From Candidatus Omnitrophota bacterium (GTDB taxonomy: Bacteria > Omnitrophota > Gorgyraeia > Gygaellales > Profunditerraquicolaceae): 14,136 nucleotides of DNA. This document shows, in pieces, positions 7,486 through 14,005 of the stretch. Position 1 is the first letter of the stretch. The number at the start of each line of letters is the position of its first letter. The stretch lies in assembly GCA_030691725.1 (NCBI GenBank), contig JAUYDQ010000034.1:1-14136 (forward strand), given 5' to 3'. A model generated the notes under the pieces. The model saw only the letters and a program-made list of their open reading frames with translations. It searched no databases and had not been told where the DNA came from. The translations under genes were made by a program, and so were the position numbers.

Positions 7486-7758
7486 ATGGATTGGAGGATA
7501 TTTCTTGCAACATTCACAGCGGTATTTTTTGCAGAGCTTGCGGATAAAACTCAATTAGTGGGAATAAGTATGGTGAGCAAATCAGGCAAGCCTTTACAGG
7601 TGTGGCTTGGTTCCGTATCTGCATATATAATCGTTACCGCTATTTCGGTTTTTCTGGGAGTAATTTTTGGTAAATATATAAGGCCGGAATTTATAAGATA
7701 TACCGGCGCATTACTATTTGTAGTAATAGGCATAATGATGCTGTTGGGGAAAATTTAA
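7486..7758 (+). CDS. Single-domain GDT1/TMEM165 (UPF0016) family membrane protein
   Basis: A 90-residue integral membrane protein with three predicted membrane helices (about 5-25, 38-62 and 68-88). It carries one copy of the UPF0016 signature, here Glu17-Leu-Ala-Asp20-Lys-Thr, where the usual pattern is Glu-x-Gly-Asp-Lys/Arg-Thr/Ser; Gly is replaced by Ala. The family includes cation transporters for Mn2+ and Ca2+. Most members are about 200 residues with two inverted copies of this unit, so this protein is a half-size form that would be expected to pair with itself or with a second half encoded elsewhere. No second half is seen in the window. It has a strong ribosome binding site and sits between the GGDEF-like gene and lpxK. 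A role supplying Mn2+ to envelope glycosyltransferases is conceivable but only inference. Confidence 0.88.
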   Translation: MDWRIFLATFTAVFFAELADKTQLVGISMVSKSGKPLQVWLGSVSAYIIVTAISVFLGVIFGKYIRPEFIRYTGALLFVVIGIMMLLGKI

Positions 7759-7761
7759 TAT

Positions 7762-8841
7762 ATGTTGTCTTATATTTATAGTTTAGCTACAGATAGACAT
7801 AAAGGGCTTGTAGCAGGAGTAGTTAAATCTTTTTTGTATTGCCTTTCGCTTATCTATAGTTTAGCTGTCAGGGGATTAATTTTTATTTATCATCTAAAAC
7901 CGTATCACTTAAATTGCAAGGTTATCAGTGTAGGCAATATCACTTTAGGCGGAACGGGCAAAACTTCTCTTGTGGCATTAATAGCGAAATACTTAAAACA
8001 AAAGGGGCATAAAGTAGCGGTACTAAGCCGCGGTTATAAAAGGAAAATTACAAATTACAAATTACAAGTTACAAGTTACAAAACTATGGGTGATGAACCC
8101 TATATGCTTAAGATGAATTTAGGGGATGTGCCGGTTGTGGTTGATACTGACAGAATCCAAGCAGCTAAGCTGGCAATACGCGATTATGGCGTGGATACAG
8201 TGATTTTAGATGACGGCCTCCAGCAATGGCGTATAAAAAAGGACATGGAAATCGTTACTATTGATGCTACGTGCCCTTTTGGTAACCGCAAGCTTATTCC
8301 TCGCGGGATATTGCGCGAGCCTTTTTCTTCGCTGAAACGCGCTGATGTGTTTATCTTAACTAAAACTAATCTTAATCCGGATAATCAAGATATAAAAGAT
8401 TTCTTAAGCTCAATTAATCCTCAGAGTTTAATTGTAGAATCCACACATAGCCCATTGGGTTTTTATAGGCTCCAGGAGAGAGATAAATTATTAAAATTAG
8501 AAGCCTTAAAGGGTGAGACCGTTACTTTAATCTCAGGTATTGCTGATCCTGATTCTTTTGAGAATTTGATTGCAAGCTTAGGGATTAATATCGGTTCGGC
8601 ATTTAGATTCCCTGACCATCATAATTATACTAAAGAAGAGTTAGATAGGATTATCAAGAACTCCAAGGATAAAAATATAGGCACAATTATTACTACGGAA
8701 AAGGATGCAGTAAGATTATCACCCTACCTACTACCTACTACCTACTACCTACTGAATTTCTTAGTCTTACGCATCGAACTAAAAATCATAAAAGATGAAC
8801 AAGAATTCTATAATAGATTACTTGGGCTGTATTCTTATTAG
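7762..8841 (+). CDS. lpxK: Tetraacyldisaccharide 4'-kinase
   Basis: A 359-residue LpxK, which phosphorylates the 4' position of the lipid A disaccharide at the membrane. The N-terminal hydrophobic region (about 14-47) fits the membrane-associated helix of the family. The Walker A motif is Gly-Asn-Ile-Thr-Leu-Gly-Gly-Thr-Gly-Lys-Thr (58-68), followed by Ser-Arg-Gly-Tyr at 89-92 and Gly-Asp-Glu-Pro at 110-113. Asp150-Asp151-Gly-Leu-Gln is the conserved segment around the second acidic pair. Thr-Glu-Lys-Asp-Ala-Val at 312-317 is also typical. Two loops are encoded by heptanucleotide repeats: residues 95-107 between Ser-Arg-Gly-Tyr and Gly-Asp-Glu-Pro, and residues 321-331 just after Thr-Glu-Lys-Asp-Ala-Val. 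All core motifs remain, so the enzyme is probably active. The gene starts three bases after the previous stop and its last 47 bases overlap the acyltransferase-ELM1 gene. Confidence 0.95.
   Translation: MLSYIYSLATDRHKGLVAGVVKSFLYCLSLIYSLAVRGLIFIYHLKPYHLNCKVISVGNITLGGTGKTSLVALIAKYLKQKGHKVAVLSRGYKRKITNYKLQVTSYKTMGDEPYMLKMNLGDVPVVVDTDRIQAAKLAIRDYGVDTVILDDGLQQWRIKKDMEIVTIDATCPFGNRKLIPRGILREPFSSLKRADVFILTKTNLNPDNQDIKDFLSSINPQSLIVESTHSPLGFYRLQERDKLLKLEALKGETVTLISGIADPDSFENLIASLGINIGSAFRFPDHHNYTKEELDRIIKNSKDKNIGTIITTEKDAVRLSPYLLPTTYYLLNFLVLRIELKIIKDEQEFYNRLLGLYSY
8045..8079 (+). repeat. Heptanucleotide repeat inside lpxK, first tract
   Basis: Five tandem 7-base units: three perfect copies of aaattac followed by two of aagttac. 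Read in frame they give a 7-residue period, with Thr-Asn-Tyr-Lys at 97-100 and Thr-Ser-Tyr-Lys at 104-107. The tract fills the loop between two conserved LpxK motifs. Confidence 0.93.
8724..8751 (+). repeat. Heptanucleotide repeat inside lpxK, second tract
   Basis: Four perfect tandem copies of ctaccta. Translated in frame they give a 7-residue period with Tyr322 and Tyr329 and the Leu-Leu pairs at 323-324 and 330-331. It lies in the linker after the conserved Thr-Glu-Lys-Asp-Ala-Val segment. Confidence 0.93.
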
Positions 8842-10735
8842 ATTATTCGGGCCGCTAATAAGAAGTTTACCCTTAAATGTTAGCCTGTTTTTAGGCGCAA
8901 GGTTAGGGGAATTATTTTATTATTTTGACCTCAAACATAAGTCAATCGCCTATACTAATATCAAGACCGTATTCAGCGCTAAATTATCGCCGCAAGAATT
9001 AAGTAGCCTTACTAAAGAGTTTTACCGGTCATTCGGCCAGAGTCTTATAGAGATATTATTGATTCCTTTAGTGGACAAAGCGTATTTCAATAAATATATA
9101 ACCCTGGAGGGCCAAGAGAATATATCCGAAGGTTTTAAGAAAGGTAAAGGCGTGATTCTCGTAACTGTGCATGCAGGCAGTTGGGAATTCTCGAATGTTA
9201 TCTGCGCAAATTTGGGGTTTGCCTTTAACTTATTTATCCGGAATCAGAGATACCCGCGTTTAAACAGGCTCCTTAATTCATACCGCGCTCAAAAAGGTTG
9301 TAATCTGATCCAAAGACAGAATCAGACCCGTGAGTTGATCAGGGCGCTGAAAAGTAATCAGGCAATAGGCATAACTGCTGACCAGGGCGGGAAGTCAGGT
9401 ACCCTGGTTAAATTCTTTGGGAAATATGCCTCTATGCCCTCAGGCGCAATCAAGCTGGCTTTAAAATACGATGCTACGATTATCATTGCTTTTTATGCAC
9501 GGGTAAAAGGACCCTATATAAAAGTTTTTTTTGAGCCGCCTCTTGAAATTAAGAGAACCGGAAACTTGGAACAGGACATAAGTGATAACCTACAGGCTCT
9601 GGTTAATGTATTTGAAAAATACATTTTAAGATATCCCCGGGAATACCTCTGGTCATACAAGATATGGAAATATACTAAGGAACGGAATATTTTAATCATA
9701 AGCGACGGGAAAACAGGACATCTGAGGCAGTCGCAGGCTATTGCCCATATAACCAAGGATTGCCTTAAAGATAAAGGCGTAAGCGCTAATGTTAATATAG
9801 CAGAGATAAAATTCAGAAATAAATTTTTCCGGGCCGCGTTAACCGCAAGTTGTTATCTGGCTGGTAAATACCATTGTCAAGGTTGTCTTTGGTGCTTGAG
9901 GACATTTTTAAAAGACGATGCCTATAGAGCGTTAATAAGTATTAAGCCAGATATCGTCATCACTTGCGGCGCATCAGTTGCCCCTATTAACTATGTAATC
10001 TCAAGAGAAAATTTGGCTAAATCGATAGTGGTTATGCGGCCGTCTGTTTTAAATACAAAGAGATTCAATTTAGTGGTGATGAGTGAGCATGACCGTCCTC
10101 CCAGGAGAAAGAATGTTACGGTGATTGAAGGGGCATTAAATTTAATTAATGAGGATTATCTTAAAGGGCAAGGAGAAAATCTCAAAACCCACGTTAAAAT
10201 TAATAAAGAGTTAGTATTGGGGGTCTTGGTGGGCGGTGACACTAAAATTTTTCATTTAACCAAAGATTTAATGCAAGAAATATCCGGGCAGATTAAAATT
10301 AGCCTGGAGAAACTGGATGGAGAAGTTTTGATTACTACTTCCCGCAGAACTTCCAGCGCGGTTGAACGTTTATTGAAAGAGGAGTTCATTAATTACGAGC
10401 GTTCTAGACTTTTAGTTATCGCTAATGAAAAAAATATTCCGGAAGCAGTGGGCGGTATATTGGCTTCCAGCGAGATCATTATTACCTCTCCTGAAAGTAT
10501 ATCCATGATTTCTGAGGCAGTAAACAGTAAGAAATATGTATTGGTTTTTAATTCACCGCATCTAAGCAAGAAATACCGCCGGTTCCTTAATTATTTTGCC
10601 AAAAATAAATATATCTATTTAGTTGATTTTTATAATTTAGCTAAGAAAATCGAGGAGATCTGGTTAAATAGGCCAGGGATCCGTACTTTAAAAGATAATT
10701 TTTTAGTTGCTGAGGCGGTAAAGAAAATATTATGA
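8795..10735 (+). CDS. LpxL-type lipid A acyltransferase fused to an ELM1-like domain
   Basis: A 646-residue two-domain protein. Residues about 1-293 are a lysophospholipid/lipid A acyltransferase of the LpxL/HtrB family, which adds secondary acyl chains to lipid A at the inner membrane. A hydrophobic N-terminal segment precedes the catalytic His126-x4-Glu131 motif. Asp-Gln-Gly-Gly at 196-199, Phe-Phe-Gly at 207-209 and a Trp-rich end (286-291) follow. Residues about 297-646 resemble the ELM1 family (DUF1022), named after a plant mitochondrial fission factor and present in many bacteria. The signs are Ile-Ser-Asp-Gly-Lys-Thr-Gly-His (302-309), Cys-Gly-Ala-Ser (391-394), Val-Gly-Gly-Asp (479-482) and a Thr-Ser-Pro-Glu-Ser-Ile-Ser-Met motif (564-571). 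No frameshift or stop separates the halves. The ELM1 fold is thought to be GT-B-like, but its reaction is not known. The start lies in lpxK (47-base overlap) with no clear ribosome binding site; TTG at 8822 is an alternative. Confidence 0.87.
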   Translation: MNKNSIIDYLGCILIRLFGPLIRSLPLNVSLFLGARLGELFYYFDLKHKSIAYTNIKTVFSAKLSPQELSSLTKEFYRSFGQSLIEILLIPLVDKAYFNKYITLEGQENISEGFKKGKGVILVTVHAGSWEFSNVICANLGFAFNLFIRNQRYPRLNRLLNSYRAQKGCNLIQRQNQTRELIRALKSNQAIGITADQGGKSGTLVKFFGKYASMPSGAIKLALKYDATIIIAFYARVKGPYIKVFFEPPLEIKRTGNLEQDISDNLQALVNVFEKYILRYPREYLWSYKIWKYTKERNILIISDGKTGHLRQSQAIAHITKDCLKDKGVSANVNIAEIKFRNKFFRAALTASCYLAGKYHCQGCLWCLRTFLKDDAYRALISIKPDIVITCGASVAPINYVISRENLAKSIVVMRPSVLNTKRFNLVVMSEHDRPPRRKNVTVIEGALNLINEDYLKGQGENLKTHVKINKELVLGVLVGGDTKIFHLTKDLMQEISGQIKISLEKLDGEVLITTSRRTSSAVERLLKEEFINYERSRLLVIANEKNIPEAVGGILASSEIIITSPESISMISEAVNSKKYVLVFNSPHLSKKYRRFLNYFAKNKYIYLVDFYNLAKKIEEIWLNRPGIRTLKDNFLVAEAVKKIL

Positions 10736-12837
10736 ATATACTTCAGGTATTACCCGAGCTTAATGTAGGTGGAGTTGAGACAGGTACGCTTGACTTGGCC
10801 AAATATTTAGTTAAACATGGCCATAAGGCAGTGGTTATCTCAAACGGCGGAGAAATGGTTAGAGAGTTAGAATCATTCGGCGCTATTCATTATCAATTGC
10901 CCGTGCATAAAAAATCGATCTTTACAATGGTAAAGACGATTCCAAAATTAGTCGAGATTATTGAGAAAGAAAAAATTGATATTGTCCATGCACGTTCCCG
11001 CGTTCCTGCCTGGATTGCATATTTTGCCTGTCGTAAAACCAACAGGGTATTTATCACCACCTGCCACGGTTATTATAAGAAACATCCCTTTAGTTTCGTC
11101 ATGGGCTGGGGAAGGCGGGTGATCGTTTTAAGTAATGTTATTGCCCGGCACATGATTGATGACTTCGGCACACCCCATGAGCGTTTAAGATTAATACCGC
11201 GTAGCGTGGATTTAGAAAAATTTAAATATACGAGCCCGGATAAGAAAAGAAAGGAAGAATTCAACGTAGGAATAATAGGAAGGCTTACCCCTATAAAGGG
11301 CCACTTGCATTTTGTGAAGGCCATGGCTTATGTTGCCAGGGCCGTCCCCCGCTTTAAAATATGGATTATTGGCGATGCACCCGCATCTAAAGAAGCATAC
11401 AAAGAGCAGGTTCAGGTTTTAGTAAAGCGCCTGGGGCTTTGGCACTGCACTCAATTCTTAGGCAATCAGAGAGATATCCCTTCGATATTAGCTAATCTGG
11501 ACCTTTTAGTGCTTGCTACCACCACGCATGAGGCATTCGGTAGAGTAATTATAGAAGCACAGGCCTGCGGAGTCCCTGTCGTGGCCACCCGCGTCGGAGG
11601 CGTGATCGATATTATTGATGACCAAAAAACAGGAATACTTGTTCCGCCTAGCGACCCCGCAAGTATTGCTGAAGCGGCAATAAAGATATTTAAAGATGTA
11701 GAGTTAAGCCGTACTTTGGCAGAAAATGCATATAAAAAAGTAAAGGAAAAATATAATATAGAGCTCATGGCAGAGAGCACGATTAATGTTTATAAAGACG
11801 CGCTCAGTAATTTGAAAATTTTGATTATTAAGTTTAGCTCCCTGGGCGATATTATTCTTTCTACCGCTAGCCTTCGGGCGATAAGACAGAAATTCTTGCA
11901 TAATTACAAGATTACTTTTCTGGTAGGAGAAGAATCAAAGGACCTGCTCTTTAGCTGTCCCTATATAGATGAGTTGCTGGTTTGTGATTTTAAAAACAGG
12001 GACAAGGGGATGGTAGGACTTCTAAAATTAGCCGCGCTTCTTAGGAAGAAAAACTTTGATATTGTAATCGATTTACAGAACAACTGTAAGAGCCATATTT
12101 TGTCTTTTTTCACCCTTGCCTTAAACCGTTATGGATACGATAATAAAAAGCTAGGGTTTTTGCTTAACCACCGCATAAAAGATGAGAAACCATTAATGGA
12201 CCCTGTAACCCATCAATTCAGAATATTAAAGATGCTGGATATAGATTCAGAAAATCCTAAACTGGAACTTTGGCCTACGCAGGAAGACCGCAATTACATA
12301 GATGAATTCTTGAAGTCTGAATGGTTAAGTGCTAATCAGGTGCTCATCGGAATAAATATAAGCGCCAGTTCCAGATGGCCAAGCAAAAACTGGCCATTGC
12401 AGCATATTGTGAAAGTCTGTGATGAGCTATCTCGCAGGGAAATGAGGGTTGTGATTACCGGCACCGAAAAAGATTTTACGCAAGCAAATTTATTAATAAA
12501 CAGTCTCAAGAATATAAAAATAATCAATGCCTGCGGCAAGACCACCATTAACCAGCTTGCCTGTTTAATCAAAAAATGTGCTGTATTTATTTCTCCTGAT
12601 TCAGCACCCTTGCACGTGGCGGCAAGCCAGGGTGTGCCTTTTATTGCCCTCTTTGGGGCAACTGATCCCCGGCGCCATCTTGTGCCCGCAAAAGAGTGCG
12701 CGGTGATTAAAAAAGATTTAGTTTGCAGCCCTTGTTACAAGTCGCAGTGTAAAACCGTAAAATGCATGGAATCAATAAATCCGGAAGAGGTACTGGAGGC
12801 AGTAGATAGACTGTTAAAAATGATAACTAACGGCTAG
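10732..12837 (+). CDS. Bifunctional glycosyltransferase: GT4 domain fused to GT9 heptosyltransferase-like domain
   Basis: A 701-residue fusion of two GT-B glycosyltransferases. Residues 1-355 are a family 4 enzyme: an N-terminal Gly-Gly-Val-Glu (13-16) acceptor loop, Gly-Arg-Leu at 183-185, and the retaining-enzyme Glu267-x7-Glu275 motif followed by Ala-Cys-Gly-Val-Pro-Val. Residues about 361-695 are a GT9 (ADP-heptose:LPS heptosyltransferase-like) enzyme. It begins with a Lys-Phe-Ser-Ser-Leu-Gly-Asp-Ile motif (367-374). It continues with Trp-Pro-Ser-Lys-Asn-Trp (549-554), Thr-Gly-Thr-Glu-Lys-Asp (576-581) and the nucleotide-sugar site Ser-Pro-Asp-Ser-Ala-Pro-Leu-His (621-628). A Cys cluster typical of the family occurs at 665-679. 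Sugar donors cannot be read from sequence. The ATG overlaps the previous stop by four bases, so it is likely co-translated with the acyltransferase-ELM1 gene and probably extends the lipopolysaccharide core. The stop codon TAG is partly formed by the downstream heptad array. Confidence 0.92.
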   Translation: MNILQVLPELNVGGVETGTLDLAKYLVKHGHKAVVISNGGEMVRELESFGAIHYQLPVHKKSIFTMVKTIPKLVEIIEKEKIDIVHARSRVPAWIAYFACRKTNRVFITTCHGYYKKHPFSFVMGWGRRVIVLSNVIARHMIDDFGTPHERLRLIPRSVDLEKFKYTSPDKKRKEEFNVGIIGRLTPIKGHLHFVKAMAYVARAVPRFKIWIIGDAPASKEAYKEQVQVLVKRLGLWHCTQFLGNQRDIPSILANLDLLVLATTTHEAFGRVIIEAQACGVPVVATRVGGVIDIIDDQKTGILVPPSDPASIAEAAIKIFKDVELSRTLAENAYKKVKEKYNIELMAESTINVYKDALSNLKILIIKFSSLGDIILSTASLRAIRQKFLHNYKITFLVGEESKDLLFSCPYIDELLVCDFKNRDKGMVGLLKLAALLRKKNFDIVIDLQNNCKSHILSFFTLALNRYGYDNKKLGFLLNHRIKDEKPLMDPVTHQFRILKMLDIDSENPKLELWPTQEDRNYIDEFLKSEWLSANQVLIGINISASSRWPSKNWPLQHIVKVCDELSRREMRVVITGTEKDFTQANLLINSLKNIKIINACGKTTINQLACLIKKCAVFISPDSAPLHVAASQGVPFIALFGATDPRRHLVPAKECAVIKKDLVCSPCYKSQCKTVKCMESINPEEVLEAVDRLLKMITNG

Positions 12838-12899
12838 CGTATAGCGTAGAGCGTATAGCGTTTAGTTTGACTATCCGCTATCCGCTATCCGCTAAACGC
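12836..12899. repeat. Inverted pair of heptanucleotide repeat arrays (4 + 4 units)
   Basis: Four forward units (agcgtat, agcgtag, agcgtat, agcgttt; 12836-12863) face four reverse-oriented units (three of tatccgc, then taaacgc; 12872-12899). Folding 12835-12864 against 12872-12901 gives 24 of 30 Watson-Crick pairs with a 7-base loop. An alternative perfect 10-base stem pairs 12856-12865 with 12892-12901. The first unit supplies two bases of the upstream stop codon. The array fills the 70-base gap before the next ATG, which has no Shine-Dalgarno motif. Confidence 0.92.
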
Positions 12900-12907
12900 T
12901 AAAATTT

Positions 12908-14005
12908 ATGAATATCCTATACCTTACAAATCACCTCAACATAGGAGGCATCAGCAGTTATGTATTAACTTTAGCCTCTGGCATGCGAAAACGCGGCCAT
13001 AATGTTTATATCGCCTCAAGCGGCGGAGGACTCCTCTGTAGGTTTACTACAGAAGGTATAACTTATATACCCATACCGATAAAAACAAAATCAGAAGTAA
13101 GCTATAAGGTTTTAATCAGCAAATTTAAGCTATTGAAATATATAAAAGAGGATAATATTGATATTATCCACGCCAATAGCCGCGTCACACAGGTATTAAG
13201 TTTTCTTATCCAGCGCGCTTGCGGCACGACCTATGTTTCTACCTGCCACGGCTTCTTTAAAAAGAGATTCTTCCGGAAAATCTTTCCTTGCTGGGGCAAT
13301 AAGGTTATTGCCATAAGTGAATCCGTAAAAGAACATCTGATAGAGGATTTTAAGGTCAACGAGCGAGATATAAGGGTTATACATAATGGGATAGATGTTG
13401 ATAAGTTTAGAGGACAGAGGACAGAGGACAGAGGACAGAGAAAAAAAGATTTGGGTTTAGGGGATGGGCCGGTAGTGGGAATTGTGGCCAGGCTTTCCGA
13501 AGAAAAAGGCCACAGCTATCTTATAAAAGCAATGGAGGCCGTTATTGCCCGGATCCCCCGGGCACAGTTGGTTATTGTCGGCGAAGGCAGGATGAGAGAG
13601 GAATTAGTAAATCTAACCAAGACAGCCGGTTTAGAAAAAAGCATATTTTTTCTTCCTTCAGTTATGGATACGCAAGAGGTATTATCCGGTATGGATTTAT
13701 TTGTTCTGCCCTCTTTAAAAGAAGGCTTGGGCTTGGCCTTGATGGAGGCAATGGCTTGCGGGCTCTGTGTTATCGGTTCGGATGTGGGCGGCATAAAAAG
13801 CCTGATTCAGGATAAATATAACGGCTTATTAGTCAGGCCGGCAGATACCCAGGAATTATCCCGGGCGATATTGGAATTACTGCAAAACCCTGCTCAGGCA
13901 AAATCTTTAGGCGCTAATGCCAGAGTATTTATAAACCAGAATTTCTCGCAAGAGAAGATGATTTCAGAAACCGAGGAGGTATACTCAGAATGCCTATCCC
14001 GTTAG
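12908..14005 (+). CDS. Family 4 glycosyltransferase
   Basis: A 365-residue GT-B enzyme of family 4, expected to transfer a sugar from a nucleotide donor onto a lipopolysaccharide or exopolysaccharide acceptor at the cytoplasmic membrane face. Visible motifs are the N-terminal Gly-Gly-Ile-Ser (13-16) loop, Thr-Cys-His-Gly-Phe-Phe (112-117), His-Asn-Gly-Ile-Asp (159-163), Ala-Arg-Leu at 194-196 and Glu272-x7-Glu280 followed by Ala-Cys-Gly. It is clearly paralogous to the GT4 half of the preceding gene, sharing the opening Met-Asn-Ile-Leu, the Cys-His-Gly aromatic-aromatic-Lys-Lys segment and the Val-Asp-x2-Lys-Phe segment. Residues 168-178 come from a heptanucleotide repeat and make its interdomain linker about 8 residues longer than in the paralogue. 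The ATG directly follows the inverted heptad array and lacks a ribosome binding site. The gene overlaps the next by 16 bases. Confidence 0.93.
   Translation: MNILYLTNHLNIGGISSYVLTLASGMRKRGHNVYIASSGGGLLCRFTTEGITYIPIPIKTKSEVSYKVLISKFKLLKYIKEDNIDIIHANSRVTQVLSFLIQRACGTTYVSTCHGFFKKRFFRKIFPCWGNKVIAISESVKEHLIEDFKVNERDIRVIHNGIDVDKFRGQRTEDRGQRKKDLGLGDGPVVGIVARLSEEKGHSYLIKAMEAVIARIPRAQLVIVGEGRMREELVNLTKTAGLEKSIFFLPSVMDTQEVLSGMDLFVLPSLKEGLGLALMEAMACGLCVIGSDVGGIKSLIQDKYNGLLVRPADTQELSRAILELLQNPAQAKSLGANARVFINQNFSQEKMISETEEVYSECLSR
13411..13438 (+). repeat. Heptanucleotide repeat inside the GT4 gene
   Basis: Four perfect tandem copies of aggacag. Read in frame they give Arg-Gly-Gln-Arg at residues 168-171 and again at 175-178, a 7-residue period. 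The tract lies in the linker between the two Rossmann-like halves of the glycosyltransferase. Confidence 0.94.
13974..13980 (+). promoter_or_regulatory. Ribosome binding site of the last, partial gene
   Basis: AGGAGGT lies 9 bases before the ATG at 13990, within the end of the GT4 coding region, and supports that ATG as a true start. Confidence 0.65.

Noticed and set aside
8795..12837. The two fusion proteins as frameshift or misassembly products
   Set aside because: Both frames are continuous, the domains keep their terminal motifs, and junctions fall exactly at domain boundaries; raw reads would be needed to exclude artefact entirely.
12836..12899. Heptad arrays as a CRISPR array
   Set aside because: The units are 7 bases with no unique spacers, and no cas genes are present.
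12835..12907. The inverted array as an intrinsic terminator
   Set aside because: The stem is imperfect and not followed by a run of T; the sequence after it is only aaaattt before the next start codon.
4240..13438. Heptads as DNA uptake sequences linked to dprA
   Set aside because: Uptake sequences are one conserved word scattered singly; here the unit differs between loci and occurs only in tandem.
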